NCBI RefSeq assembly: GCF_013364195.1
Contig: NZ_CP054918.1
Coordinates: 4,019,001-4,083,000, forward strand
From: Streptomyces sp. NA04227
Lineage (GTDB): Bacteria > Actinomycetota > Actinomycetes > Streptomycetales > Streptomycetaceae
Direction: 5' to 3'
DNA length: 64,000 nucleotides
Shown here in pieces: positions 54,530-62,254 of this stretch (its first letter is position 1; the number at the start of each line of letters is the position of its first letter). A program made the translations under genes and the position numbers. Under the pieces are notes generated by a model. That model worked only from the letters and a program-made list of their open reading frames with translations, ran no database searches and was not told the DNA's origin.

Positions 54530-55927
54530 TCAGGACTCGAAGAGCCGCTGCCCCACGTACTCGCCCTTGCCCGCGCCGCCCGGCACCGCGAACAGGGCGC
54601 TCGACTCGTGCCGGATGAAGGGGGACAGCGCGTCGCCGCGGTCGAGCTTGCGCTGGACCGGGACGAAGCCGCGCACCGGGTCGGCCTGCCAGCAGATGAA
54701 GAGGAGCCCGGCGTCGGGCTCGCCCTTCGCGTCGAAGCCGTCGTGGAAGGAGAAGGGTCGGCGCAGCATCGCGGCGCCGCCGTTCTGGTCCGGCCGCGAG
54801 ATACGGGCGTGCGCGTCGACCGGCACGACCAACTCGCCGTCCTTGTCCAGCGCTTCGAGCTTGGGCTGAGTGGTCTCCTTGCCGCCCGAGAGCGGGGCGC
54901 CGTCGGACTTGCGGCGCCCGATCACCCGCTCCTGCTCGCCGAGGGAGAGCCCCTCCCAGTCGTCCAGGAGCATCCGGATCCGGCGTACGACGGCGTAGGA
55001 ACCGCCCGCCATCCAGTCCGGGCCGTCGCCCGCCGCGACGAAGACGCGCCGGTCGAAGTCCTTCTCGGTCGGCTTGGGGTTGTTGGTGCCGTCGATCTGG
55101 CCCATGAGGTTGCGGGTCGTCATGGGGTAGGCGGTGGCGCCGGGCGAACGGTTGAAGCCGTTCATCTGCCACCGCACCTTCGCCGCCCCCGCCGCCTCCT
55201 TCTGCAGAATCCGCAGCGCGTGGAAGGCGACCAGAGCGTCGTTCGCACCGATCTGCACCCACAGATCACCGTCGCTGCGGCGCTTGTCCAGCCGGTCGGA
55301 CGAGAACTCGGGCAAGGCGTCCAGCTCGGTGGGACGACGGCGCTCCATCCCCGTACGGGCGAAGAAGCTGTGCCCGAAGCCGAAGGTGACGGTGAGCAGG
55401 GAAGGGCCGGCGTCGCGGGCGACGTCCGTGTCGGGGCTGCCCGCGCCCGTCACCGGCTCCCCCGCCATCAGCCGCTCGGCCGCCGCGGACCAGCGCCGCA
55501 GCAGCGCCGCCGCCTCCTTGCGCCCGGCGCCCGGAGCGAGATCGAAGGCCACCAGGTGCCCGCGCGCCTGCATCGGGGTCAGGATCCCGGGCTGATGTTT
55601 CCCGTGAAACATCGCCCTGTCCCTGCCAACCGAGGTCAACGGCTGCCCTGCCGCGCCCGGTTCACCGGACCCGCCGCCCGAGCCGCCCGATTCGGCGAGG
55701 GCGTATCCGGCGCCCGCCCCCACGGCACCGAGCGCAAGCCCGGTCGCCCCGGCGGTACCGAGGAGGGTGCGGCGGGAGACCCCGGAGGGGGAGGGCGGGG
55801 AGGCCGCGGACACCACCGACGGCTCCTTCTCCTCCTGCCCCTTCTCCTCCGGCCCCTGCTGGGTCTGTCCCTCTCGGGTCTGCCCCTGCCGGGACTGCTT
55901 CTGCTGCGGTGCGGGTTTCCTGGCCAT
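54530..55927 (-). CDS. Tat-exported Dyp-type haem peroxidase (EfeB-like)
   Basis: A 465-residue Dyp peroxidase. Gln/Glu-rich first 40 residues, then a Tat signal (SRRTLLGTAGATGLALGAVGAGAGYALA). Catalytic GxxDG motif is MGQIDGTNNPKP and the proximal haem His lies in the later ...AHARISRPDQ/ RPFSFHDGF region. EfeB-type enzymes use peroxide, and take part in iron uptake, but no efeU/efeO is adjacent. It starts 2 bases after copCD and is the last gene of the copper operon. A near-parS lies in its N-terminus. Confidence 0.92.
   Translation of the reverse strand: MARKPAPQQKQSRQGQTREGQTQQGPEEKGQEEKEPSVVSAASPPSPSGVSRRTLLGTAGATGLALGAVGAGAGYALAESGGSGGGSGEPGAAGQPLTSVGRDRAMFHGKHQPGILTPMQARGHLVAFDLAPGAGRKEAAALLRRWSAAAERLMAGEPVTGAGSPDTDVARDAGPSLLTVTFGFGHSFFARTGMERRRPTELDALPEFSSDRLDKRRSDGDLWVQIGANDALVAFHALRILQKEAAGAAKVRWQMNGFNRSPGATAYPMTTRNLMGQIDGTNNPKPTEKDFDRRVFVAAGDGPDWMAGGSYAVVRRIRMLLDDWEGLSLGEQERVIGRRKSDGAPLSGGKETTQPKLEALDKDGELVVPVDAHARISRPDQNGGAAMLRRPFSFHDGFDAKGEPDAGLLFICWQADPVRGFVPVQRKLDRGDALSPFIRHESSALFAVPGGAGKGEYVGQRLFES
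55597..55610. promoter_or_regulatory. Near-parS site in the Dyp peroxidase gene
   Basis: GTTTCCCGTGAAAC differs from the parS palindrome GTTTCACGTGAAAC at one central base, and flanking T/A match the extended site. Single-mismatch sites are known to be bound more weakly by ParB. Confidence 0.6.
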
Positions 55928-55929
55928 GG

Positions 55930-58074
55930 TCAGCCGATCTTCAGGTTCTTGTACACGGTGGTCTGGTCGATGTCCGAGGTGCGTACCGTCACCGCCACGC
56001 GCCAGTCGCCCGGCGCCGGGAGCTGTACGCCCTTGGCGCTCCAGTGACCGGTGACCACGCGCTCGGGCGTGACGCGGAGGGGGCCGATGTCCTTCGCCGC
56101 GAGCGTGAAGGACACCTTCAGCTCGGGGAGGTTGACGGAGGTGCCGTCGGGCCGCCTGGCGTAGATGTGCAGTTCGTTGGGGCCGATGCCGCCCGGGTCG
56201 AGGTCGAGCTCGATCCGGCCCCGGCCGTCGTTGCCGCCGGTGTCGTAGGGCAGGGTCACGGAGACCGGCTGCCCCGGCACCGTACCGGAGCCGTTCGACC
56301 GTGCCGCCTCCTCGACGGTACGGGCGGGCTCGGTCGAACTGAGCAGAGTGGCGACGGCGAGCAGGACCACGGCCACCACGGTCTCCGTCAGCGCGGAACG
56401 CCTGAGCGCGGCCCGGTCCGGGTCCGCGTCCCGGCGACGCCTGGCGCCCGCGTCGGCCACGGCCCGCCGCTGCCGGGCGAGTTGGGCGGCGCGCACGGGG
56501 TCGGCGACTTCGGCTGCTTCATCCGTCTCAGCCGCTTCATCCGCCTCAGCCGCTTCATCCGCCTCGGCCACTGCATCTGCCTCGGCTGCTTCAGCGGCAT
56601 CCGTACGGGAGTCCGTAGCAGCGCCCGTACGCGATTCGGAACCGGCCGAACTCGATTCCGTACCGCCAGTGCCGTCCCCCATCCGCCCCGACCACCGCCG
56701 CGAGAAGAAGGCGATGCCGACGAGGACCGCCACGAGGGCGCCCTTGATCAGGAGGAGGCGGCCGTAGTCGGTGTCGGTGAGGGCCGGCCAGGAGCCGACC
56801 TGGCGCCAGGACTGGTAGAGGCCGGTGGCCACCAGGACGACGACGCTGCCGAAGGCGACCGAGGAGAAGCGGCGTACGGCGCGGGCGGGCAGGGCGGGGA
56901 CGAAGCGGAGTGCGACGAGTACCGAGGCCACGCCGCCGAGCCAGGCGGCGGCCGCGAGCAGGTGCACGATGTCCACCGGCATCGCGACACCGGTCTGGAT
57001 GCCGGTCGAGGAGTGCTCCGACATGGCCCAGGTGGCCGCGATCCCGGCGGCCACCACGACCCCGCCGACCGAGAGGCCGAAGGTCAGGTCCCGCCGCTCC
57101 TCGGCCTGTTCGGCGGTGTCCCGGTGCACGTACGCGCCGAAGAGCACCGTGACGAACAGCGCGGCGGCGGCGAGCAGCAGCAGCCGGGAGACGAGCGCGG
57201 CGCCGGTCTTGGTCTGCAGGACCTCGTTCATCAGGGAGAGGTCGAAGACGTCCCCGAAGGCGCCGGTCGTCGTGTACGCGCCGCGCAGCAGGAGTTGCAG
57301 CAGGGTGCCGCCGGTCAGCGCGAGCCAGCCGCCGACCACCAGCCGCTGGAGCGGCCGCGCCGCCGCCCCGCCCTGCCAGCAGGCGAGGATGAAGGCGCCG
57401 CCTCCGGCGAGCAGGATGAATCCGGCGTACGAGGCATAGCGCGCGACGTCGTACAGCGCGCCGATCGTCCCGCCGCCCGCCTCGGGCTCGCCGACCGCGA
57501 CCGTGGTCTTCGAGGGCGCCCCGATCGAGAAGGTGAAGGCGCCCGAGACGGGATGGCTGTCGGCGGAGACGACCTGGTACGTCACCGTGTACGTGCCGTC
57601 CGCGAGGCCGGGCCGCAGGCCGACCGCGTAGGTGTGGCGCCCGCGGTCGACCGTCTTGCCGTCGTCGGCCCGCTTGCCCTTCGGGTCGAGCACCTTCACC
57701 GAGTCGTCGGACGCCGCGACCTTCTCGGAGAAGGTCAGGCTGACCCGCTCCGGCGCCGACTCGACGACCGAGTCCTTACGCGGATCGCTCCCGCTGAGCG
57801 CGGCGTGCGCGGCGGCGGGCGGGGCGCCCAGGAGCAGCGCCGCGGCGAGCATGGGGAGCAGGCAGAGCAGGAGGCGTACGACGCGGCCCGGCCGGTGCGG
57901 GCCTTCGCCCCGCTTCGGTCGCCGTCCTTCGCGTGGGTCGGGCGCCGGTCGCCATGCCGCCCGCCGCGCAGCCTGCGCTGGCACCCGCCGCGCGGCCTGT
58001 CGTGGCGCCCGCCGCGCGGCCTTTCCTGGCGCCCGCCGCGTGGCCTGTCCGTCCGCCTGCCATGAAGTCCGCAC
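55930..58074 (-). CDS. CopC-CopD fusion (YcnJ-like) copper protein
   Basis: A 714-residue fusion. The first ~65 residues are Arg/Ala-rich repeats (RRAPGKAARRAPRQAARR...). After a signal-like helix ending AAAHAALSGSDP, where the His after AA begins the mature copper site, comes a CopC domain (to ~185), then a CopD membrane domain with eight helices (about 210-470). A cytoplasmic loop of ~100 residues is very acidic (repeats of EADEAAEADEAAE). A last helix and a C-terminal extracellular FixH/YtkA-like beta domain follow. It moves copper across the membrane. GTG at 58074 is 4 bases after the pcuAC stop. Confidence 0.92.
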   Translation of the reverse strand: MRTSWQADGQATRRAPGKAARRAPRQAARRVPAQAARRAAWRPAPDPREGRRPKRGEGPHRPGRVVRLLLCLLPMLAAALLLGAPPAAAHAALSGSDPRKDSVVESAPERVSLTFSEKVAASDDSVKVLDPKGKRADDGKTVDRGRHTYAVGLRPGLADGTYTVTYQVVSADSHPVSGAFTFSIGAPSKTTVAVGEPEAGGGTIGALYDVARYASYAGFILLAGGGAFILACWQGGAAARPLQRLVVGGWLALTGGTLLQLLLRGAYTTTGAFGDVFDLSLMNEVLQTKTGAALVSRLLLLAAAALFVTVLFGAYVHRDTAEQAEERRDLTFGLSVGGVVVAAGIAATWAMSEHSSTGIQTGVAMPVDIVHLLAAAAWLGGVASVLVALRFVPALPARAVRRFSSVAFGSVVVLVATGLYQSWRQVGSWPALTDTDYGRLLLIKGALVAVLVGIAFFSRRWSGRMGDGTGGTESSSAGSESRTGAATDSRTDAAEAAEADAVAEADEAAEADEAAETDEAAEVADPVRAAQLARQRRAVADAGARRRRDADPDRAALRRSALTETVVAVVLLAVATLLSSTEPARTVEEAARSNGSGTVPGQPVSVTLPYDTGGNDGRGRIELDLDPGGIGPNELHIYARRPDGTSVNLPELKVSFTLAAKDIGPLRVTPERVVTGHWSAKGVQLPAPGDWRVAVTVRTSDIDQTTVYKNLKIG

Positions 58075-58078
58075 GGAC

Positions 58079-58564
58079 TCAGCCCTTCTCGGGCCGGTAC
58101 GTCGCGGGCTTGACCGGTACCCGCACGGTGACCGTCCCGGACTTGGTGAACTTCAGCCGCAGGGTGACCTGCTCGCCCGCCTTCGGCTTGCGGTCGAGGC
58201 CCTCGAACATCAGGTGGCTGCCGCCGCTCTCGAAGACGACGCTGCCGTGCGCGGGCACGGTGAACCTCTCCACCTGGCGCATGGCCTGGTCCTTGGTCTC
58301 GTGCAGCGTCACCTCCTCGGCGAACTCGCTGCCGACCGAGGTCAGCACGTCGTCCGTACCGCCCTTGTTGGTGATCCGCAGATAGCCCGCGGCCATGTCC
58401 CCGGCCAGCGGCTGCGGTACGTAGGCGTCGCCGATCTCGATCCTGGGCGCGGACTTCTCGCTGCCCCCGTCCCCGTCGCCGGAGTCCGAGCAGCCCGCGA
58501 GCAGCGGGGCGAGGACGAGCGCGGACAGGGCGAGGGAGGTGACGGTCGTACGGCGCGGGCTCAC
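58079..58564 (-). CDS. PCu(A)C copper chaperone, lipoprotein
   Basis: A 161-residue lipoprotein (lipobox LLAGC, Cys about residue 25) of the PCu(A)C family. The copper-binding His and Met residues occur as H-E-T-K-D-Q-A-M and later GSHLMFEGL. It hands Cu(I) to the CuA site of cytochrome oxidase together with Sco. It overlaps the sco gene by 4 bases. GTG at 58564. Confidence 0.93.
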   Translation of the reverse strand: MSPRRTTVTSLALSALVLAPLLAGCSDSGDGDGGSEKSAPRIEIGDAYVPQPLAGDMAAGYLRITNKGGTDDVLTSVGSEFAEEVTLHETKDQAMRQVERFTVPAHGSVVFESGGSHLMFEGLDRKPKAGEQVTLRLKFTKSGTVTVRVPVKPATYRPEKG

Positions 58565-59229
58565 GGGGCCTCGCCCTTCACGAGCTTGGGCAGGTCCTGG
58601 GTCCAGTCCTCGATCTCGGTGTCCTCGCCGTAGATCACGTACCCGTCGTCCGTCTTCGGCGAGAAGGCGATGACCTGGGTGCCGTGCATCGAGACGACGC
58701 GGCCCTTCTTGTCCTTGCTCGGCGGGTCGATGCTGATGCCGAGCTGCCGGGCCCCGGCCTGGATGGTGGCGAAGTCGCCGGTCAGGCCGGTGAAGTCGGG
58801 GTCGATGTCCTTCAGCCAGGCACCGAGTTCCTTCGGGGTGTCCCGCTCGGGGTCGGTGGTGACGAAGACGACCTGGAGGTTCTCGCGGTCCTCGGCGGAG
58901 AGCTTCTTGCCCAGTTCCTTCATGGCCACCGAGATGTTGCCCATGATCGGCGCGCAGACGTCCGGGCAGTGCGTGTACCCGAAGTAGACGAGGGTCGGCT
59001 TGCCCTTGGTGCGGGCGCGCAGGTCGTACTTCTTGCCCTCGGTGTCCTTGAGGACCAGGTCGGGCTTGGTGAACGGCCTGTCGAGTACGGTCGCCGCCTT
59101 CGCGTCGGCGCCGGACTCGGCGGAGACCTCGGCGACCGGCTTGGCCGAGTCCTCGCTGTCGCCGCAGGCGGTGAGGGTGAGTGCCGCGGCGGTCAGGGCC
59201 GCGGCGGCGAAAAGGGTGTGCTTGCGCAT
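58561..59229 (-). CDS. Sco (SenC/PrrC) copper-insertion lipoprotein
   Basis: A 222-residue thioredoxin-fold lipoprotein (lipobox LTAC). The copper-binding CxxxC is in YTHCPDVCAPIM and the later His is in SMHGTQVIAFSP. Sco assembles the CuA centre of cytochrome c oxidase. In Streptomyces Sco is required for oxidase activity and development. Transcribed together with pcuAC. Confidence 0.95.
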   Translation of the reverse strand: MRKHTLFAAAALTAAALTLTACGDSEDSAKPVAEVSAESGADAKAATVLDRPFTKPDLVLKDTEGKKYDLRARTKGKPTLVYFGYTHCPDVCAPIMGNISVAMKELGKKLSAEDRENLQVVFVTTDPERDTPKELGAWLKDIDPDFTGLTGDFATIQAGARQLGISIDPPSKDKKGRVVSMHGTQVIAFSPKTDDGYVIYGEDTEIEDWTQDLPKLVKGEAP

Positions 59230-59337
59230 GAAGAGCCCCTGGATGAGGGGGGCGCCGGACGGTTGCCCGGCGCCCCGGGTCGTACTGGGTGGTTCCCGGT
59301 GGTACCTGGTGGTGCCGCGTACTACCGGACAGGCAGG

Positions 59338-60162
59338 TCAGCCGGTGCGGCGGCGGCCCGCGAAGACGCCGAAGGCGACACCCGCGGCGCCCACGACGAT
59401 GCCGACCACGGCGAGGACGCGGGCGGTGGTGTCGCTGCCGCCGTCGTTGTCGTCGTCCGCGGCCTCGACGGTGGCCTTGCCGTCACCGGACTCGCCGTTC
59501 TCCTTGGAGTCACCGGAGCCGGAGTGGTCGTCGTCCGCCTTGCCGCCGCCGTGGTGGCCGCCCTCCTCGGCGTCCGCGAGGGTGAGCACCGGAGCCGGGT
59601 GCTCGGGCTCGGCCTGACCCTCCTGCGGCGCCTCGATCCAGCGCACGACCTCCTTGTTGGAGTACGTCTGGATCGCCTTGAACACCAACTCGTCCGTGTC
59701 CTTGGGCAGCTGCCCCATCGACAGCGGGAACTTCTGGAAGAAGCCCGGCTCGACGCCCTTGCCGTCGGCGGTCCAGGTGACCTTGGTAACGGCCTCGTCG
59801 ATCTTCTCGCCGTGCATCTCGATCGGCTTGTCCAGCTTCGACTTGGTGACCACGGCCTTCCAGCCCGGCACCGCCTGCGGCTGCACGGAGGCCAGCGGGT
59901 GGTCGGCCGGGAAGTTCACCTCGAGCTTGGTGGTGGAGGCGTTGTCCCGCTCGTTGGGCACCTTGAAGTTGACGGTCGCGTAGTCGCCCTTGGCCGCCAC
60001 ACCCTCGGGCGACACGCTCACGTGCGCGAAGGCGGGCGCCGAGAACAGCGCGAGGGCGGTGAGGGTGCCCGCGCCGACGACGGCGGTGCGAGTGGCGCGG
60101 GCGGTGCGGGTGCTCACGGTGTGCTGGGAGTTCTTCGTCGGGTTCGTCATCGCGTTCTTCAT
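59338..60162 (-). CDS. YcnI-family copper protein
   Basis: A 274-residue exported protein with one C-terminal membrane anchor. The signal peptide ends FSAPAFAHVSVSP, so the mature protein starts with the conserved copper-binding His. The YcnI domain (about 55-190) is followed by an acidic, His/Asp-rich linker (EEGGHHGGGKADDDHSG) and an anchor (VLAVVGIVVGAAGVAFGVFA). ATG at 60162 is the likely start; ATG at 60150 is also possible. It leads the copper operon. Tandem 13-bp repeats lie upstream. Confidence 0.9.
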   Translation of the reverse strand: MKNAMTNPTKNSQHTVSTRTARATRTAVVGAGTLTALALFSAPAFAHVSVSPEGVAAKGDYATVNFKVPNERDNASTTKLEVNFPADHPLASVQPQAVPGWKAVVTKSKLDKPIEMHGEKIDEAVTKVTWTADGKGVEPGFFQKFPLSMGQLPKDTDELVFKAIQTYSNKEVVRWIEAPQEGQAEPEHPAPVLTLADAEEGGHHGGGKADDDHSGSGDSKENGESGDGKATVEAADDDNDGGSDTTARVLAVVGIVVGAAGVAFGVFAGRRRTG

Positions 60163-60511
60163 CGGGAAGGGCTTCGCTTTCGGCAGTGGTTCGTGGGGCG
60201 CGGGAACGCCATCGGAAGCGGACGTACGGACGTGGCGTACGGACGTGGCGTACGGACGTGACACGCGCACGTACACACATACGTACGTGCTGTTTCGTCC
60301 GGTTCGCCTGATGCTTGTCCGGTGTTCGTCCGAGGGGTCCCGGCCGGGGTCTCAAGGTGGAGGTGGCTGTGCCGCGCCGCGCCGCGAGGAACGGGCGGGA
60401 CAGGGGCGGGTACGTGCGCGCGGGGCGGACACACCTCGGACCGAGTTCCCGGATCGACGGACTCCCGGAGACCGGGGCCGTGGGCCGGTGAGGGCGAAGG
60501 GGTGCGCCGCG
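60163..60511. other. Copper-operon promoter region
   Basis: No gene. It contains the 13-bp tandem repeats (60224-60262) and an ACGTAC-rich stretch (60265-60290), then GC-rich sequence up to the membrane protein stop. Confidence 0.55.
60224..60262. repeat. 13-bp tandem repeats upstream of ycnI
   Basis: GTACGGACGTGGC at 60224-60236 and 60237-60249, then GTACGGACGTGAC at 60250-60262. Their location 60 bases upstream of ycnI suggests a regulatory iteron. Confidence 0.75.
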
Positions 60512-61348
60512 TCAGGCAGCGAGCACGAAGGCGGGGGCGGCGGGCGGTCCGCGCCGGACCACCGCGTGCTGAAGGTGGATGCCGCAGGGTTCGGGTACGT
60601 CCTCGCCGGTGCGGCGGCACGCGCCAGGTACGGGTACGGGGGTGCCGTGCCGCCCGGCGCCGAGGCCGAGCACCGCGAGCAGTGCCGACCGCAGGGACCG
60701 CATCAGGGCGACCTCGACGGCGCCGTGCGTGGAGAGCGCGACCAGCCGGAACAGGGCGAGTTCGCCGTGCCGCAGCAGCCAGGCCGCGACCAGTGCCGCG
60801 AGCAGGTGGGCGAGCGTCATCGCGGGCGAGGGCAGCAGGGTCTGCCAGGCCTCACCGGTGCCGGACGCCGTCTCGGCGGCGGAACCGTGGTGATGGGCGG
60901 CCGGGCCCGGGTCGATGCCCGCCCGGGTGAGCACCTCGCGGGCGCGCTCGGGGCCTATCGCCGAGGCGGGCACCCCGCACAGCAGTTGCGCGGCCTGCGC
61001 GGCGAGCGAACGCCCCGCCTCGTCGGCGGGGCCGCCGCCGGAGCCGCCCGAGCCGCCGCTCATCGCGGCCGCCGCGTGCTGGCCCGCGCCGAACAGCGAG
61101 TGCAGGGCGAGCTGTCCGGCCGCGAGCAGTGCCGCGATCCCCGGCAGCGAACGCCTGTGCCCGGCAAGGGCGGCGGCCACCAGGAAGACCAGTACGAATC
61201 CCGCCAGGAGCGAGGCGAGGGGCACGGCCGCGCAGGACGCCAGCGCGTGGCCCGCGGCGGCAAGCGCGACACAGGCCGCGGCGAACACCGCGGCCCTCAA
61301 CAGCCGGAGCCCCGCTCCGGCCCGCACCTCGTCACGGGGGGCTCTCAT
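60512..61348 (-). CDS. Integral membrane protein, unknown function
   Basis: A 278-residue membrane protein with about five helices: AAVFAAACVALAAAGHALA, VPLASLLAGFVLVFLVAAALA, IAALLAAGQLALHSLF, then a Gly/Ser loop and a soluble segment with PAAHHHGS, then MTLAHLLAALVAAWLLRHGELALFRLVAL. The C-terminus (GIHLQHAVVRRGPP) is soluble. I recognise the type from Streptomyces but not a function. The position upstream of the copper operon and its His motifs hint at metal handling (inference). ATG at 61348. Confidence 0.75.
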   Translation of the reverse strand: MRAPRDEVRAGAGLRLLRAAVFAAACVALAAAGHALASCAAVPLASLLAGFVLVFLVAAALAGHRRSLPGIAALLAAGQLALHSLFGAGQHAAAAMSGGSGGSGGGPADEAGRSLAAQAAQLLCGVPASAIGPERAREVLTRAGIDPGPAAHHHGSAAETASGTGEAWQTLLPSPAMTLAHLLAALVAAWLLRHGELALFRLVALSTHGAVEVALMRSLRSALLAVLGLGAGRHGTPVPVPGACRRTGEDVPEPCGIHLQHAVVRRGPPAAPAFVLAA

Positions 61349-61587
61349 GGCCCGTGCATCATCCCACCCGCCCCGGACACCTCGTACGGCAGGTGTCCTC
61401 GCCCGCGCATGGCAGAACCCGCCTGGTGGGGCCGGGTGTCCGCCCCGCGTACGCCGGAGATCACTACACCGGCGGCCGCACCGGGCGCGTCGGCCGTATG
61501 GGCGGTATCACGTCAACAGGGCGCTTACCTTCCTCCGCACCCGGCAATACGTATCGGTATGTCGAGCCGCGGCCTGGAGGGTGAAGC

Positions 61588-62043
61588 ATGAGCATCTGGT
61601 GGTCCCTCCAGTTGCGCCGTGACGCGGCGAGTGTCCCGCTGGCCCGGCGCCTTCTGATCGGCGCGATGGAGACCGCGGGCGTCGACCCCGACATCTCCTA
61701 CGACCTGTCGGTCGCCCTCAGCGAGGCCTGCGCCAACGCCGTCGAACACGGCGGCCGGGCCCCCGGCGCGACCCCCGGCGGCTACCGCGTGACCGCCTAC
61801 CTCGAAGGCGAACGCTGTCGCATCGAGGTCGCCGACGCGGGCCCCGGCTTCCCCGTCGGCCGCCCCCGCACCACCGCCCCCGGCCGCGTCCCCGCCGAGT
61901 CCGAGAGCGGCCGCGGCATGTACCTGATCGAGGAACTCGCGGACCACGTCCACTTCGGCAACGCCCCGGGGCGGGGCGGGGCGGTGGTCAGCTTCGACAA
62001 GATCCTGAAGTGGAAGGCGCAGCCGCCGCTGCTGACGGCGTAG
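61588..62043 (+). CDS. RsbW-like ATP-binding protein
   Basis: A 151-residue HATPase_c protein of the anti-sigma/serine kinase type: N-box LSVALSEACANAVEHG, G1 box VADAGPGFP, and SGRGMYLIEELADHVHFG. ATG at 61588 has GGAGG 8-9 bases upstream. Its partner sigma factor or antagonist is not in the window. Confidence 0.92.
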   Translation: MSIWWSLQLRRDAASVPLARRLLIGAMETAGVDPDISYDLSVALSEACANAVEHGGRAPGATPGGYRVTAYLEGERCRIEVADAGPGFPVGRPRTTAPGRVPAESESGRGMYLIEELADHVHFGNAPGRGGAVVSFDKILKWKAQPPLLTA

Positions 62044-62098
62044 CACTCGCGCACGGAGGGAACCGGAACACCTCCCGCGCCCTCTGTTCAGTTGTCCG

Positions 62099-62122
62099 GC
62101 TGCCGCACTCCGGCGCGGCAGC
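62099..62122. terminator. Hairpin after the RsbW-like gene
   Basis: An 8-bp stem (GCTGCCGC, 62099-62106; GCGGCAGC, 62115-62122), loop of 8 bases, in the gap before the large regulator gene. Confidence 0.4.
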
Positions 62123-62254
62123 CCGCAGCACCGGTGTGCCCGCCCTCTCGATCACGGACCTCGTGGCACGGACGTCAGAGGGTCGGCCCGTCCCCCACCG
62201 GGGCCGCCGGCCGGCCGCACCGGCTCGGCACAGCTGAGCAGGAGGCTGACTCTC

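Noticed and set aside
53033..56047. A 1004-codon open frame on the plus strand
   Set aside because: It is the antisense shadow of pheA and the Dyp peroxidase gene. High GC keeps stops rare, and both minus-strand genes have clear family motifs.
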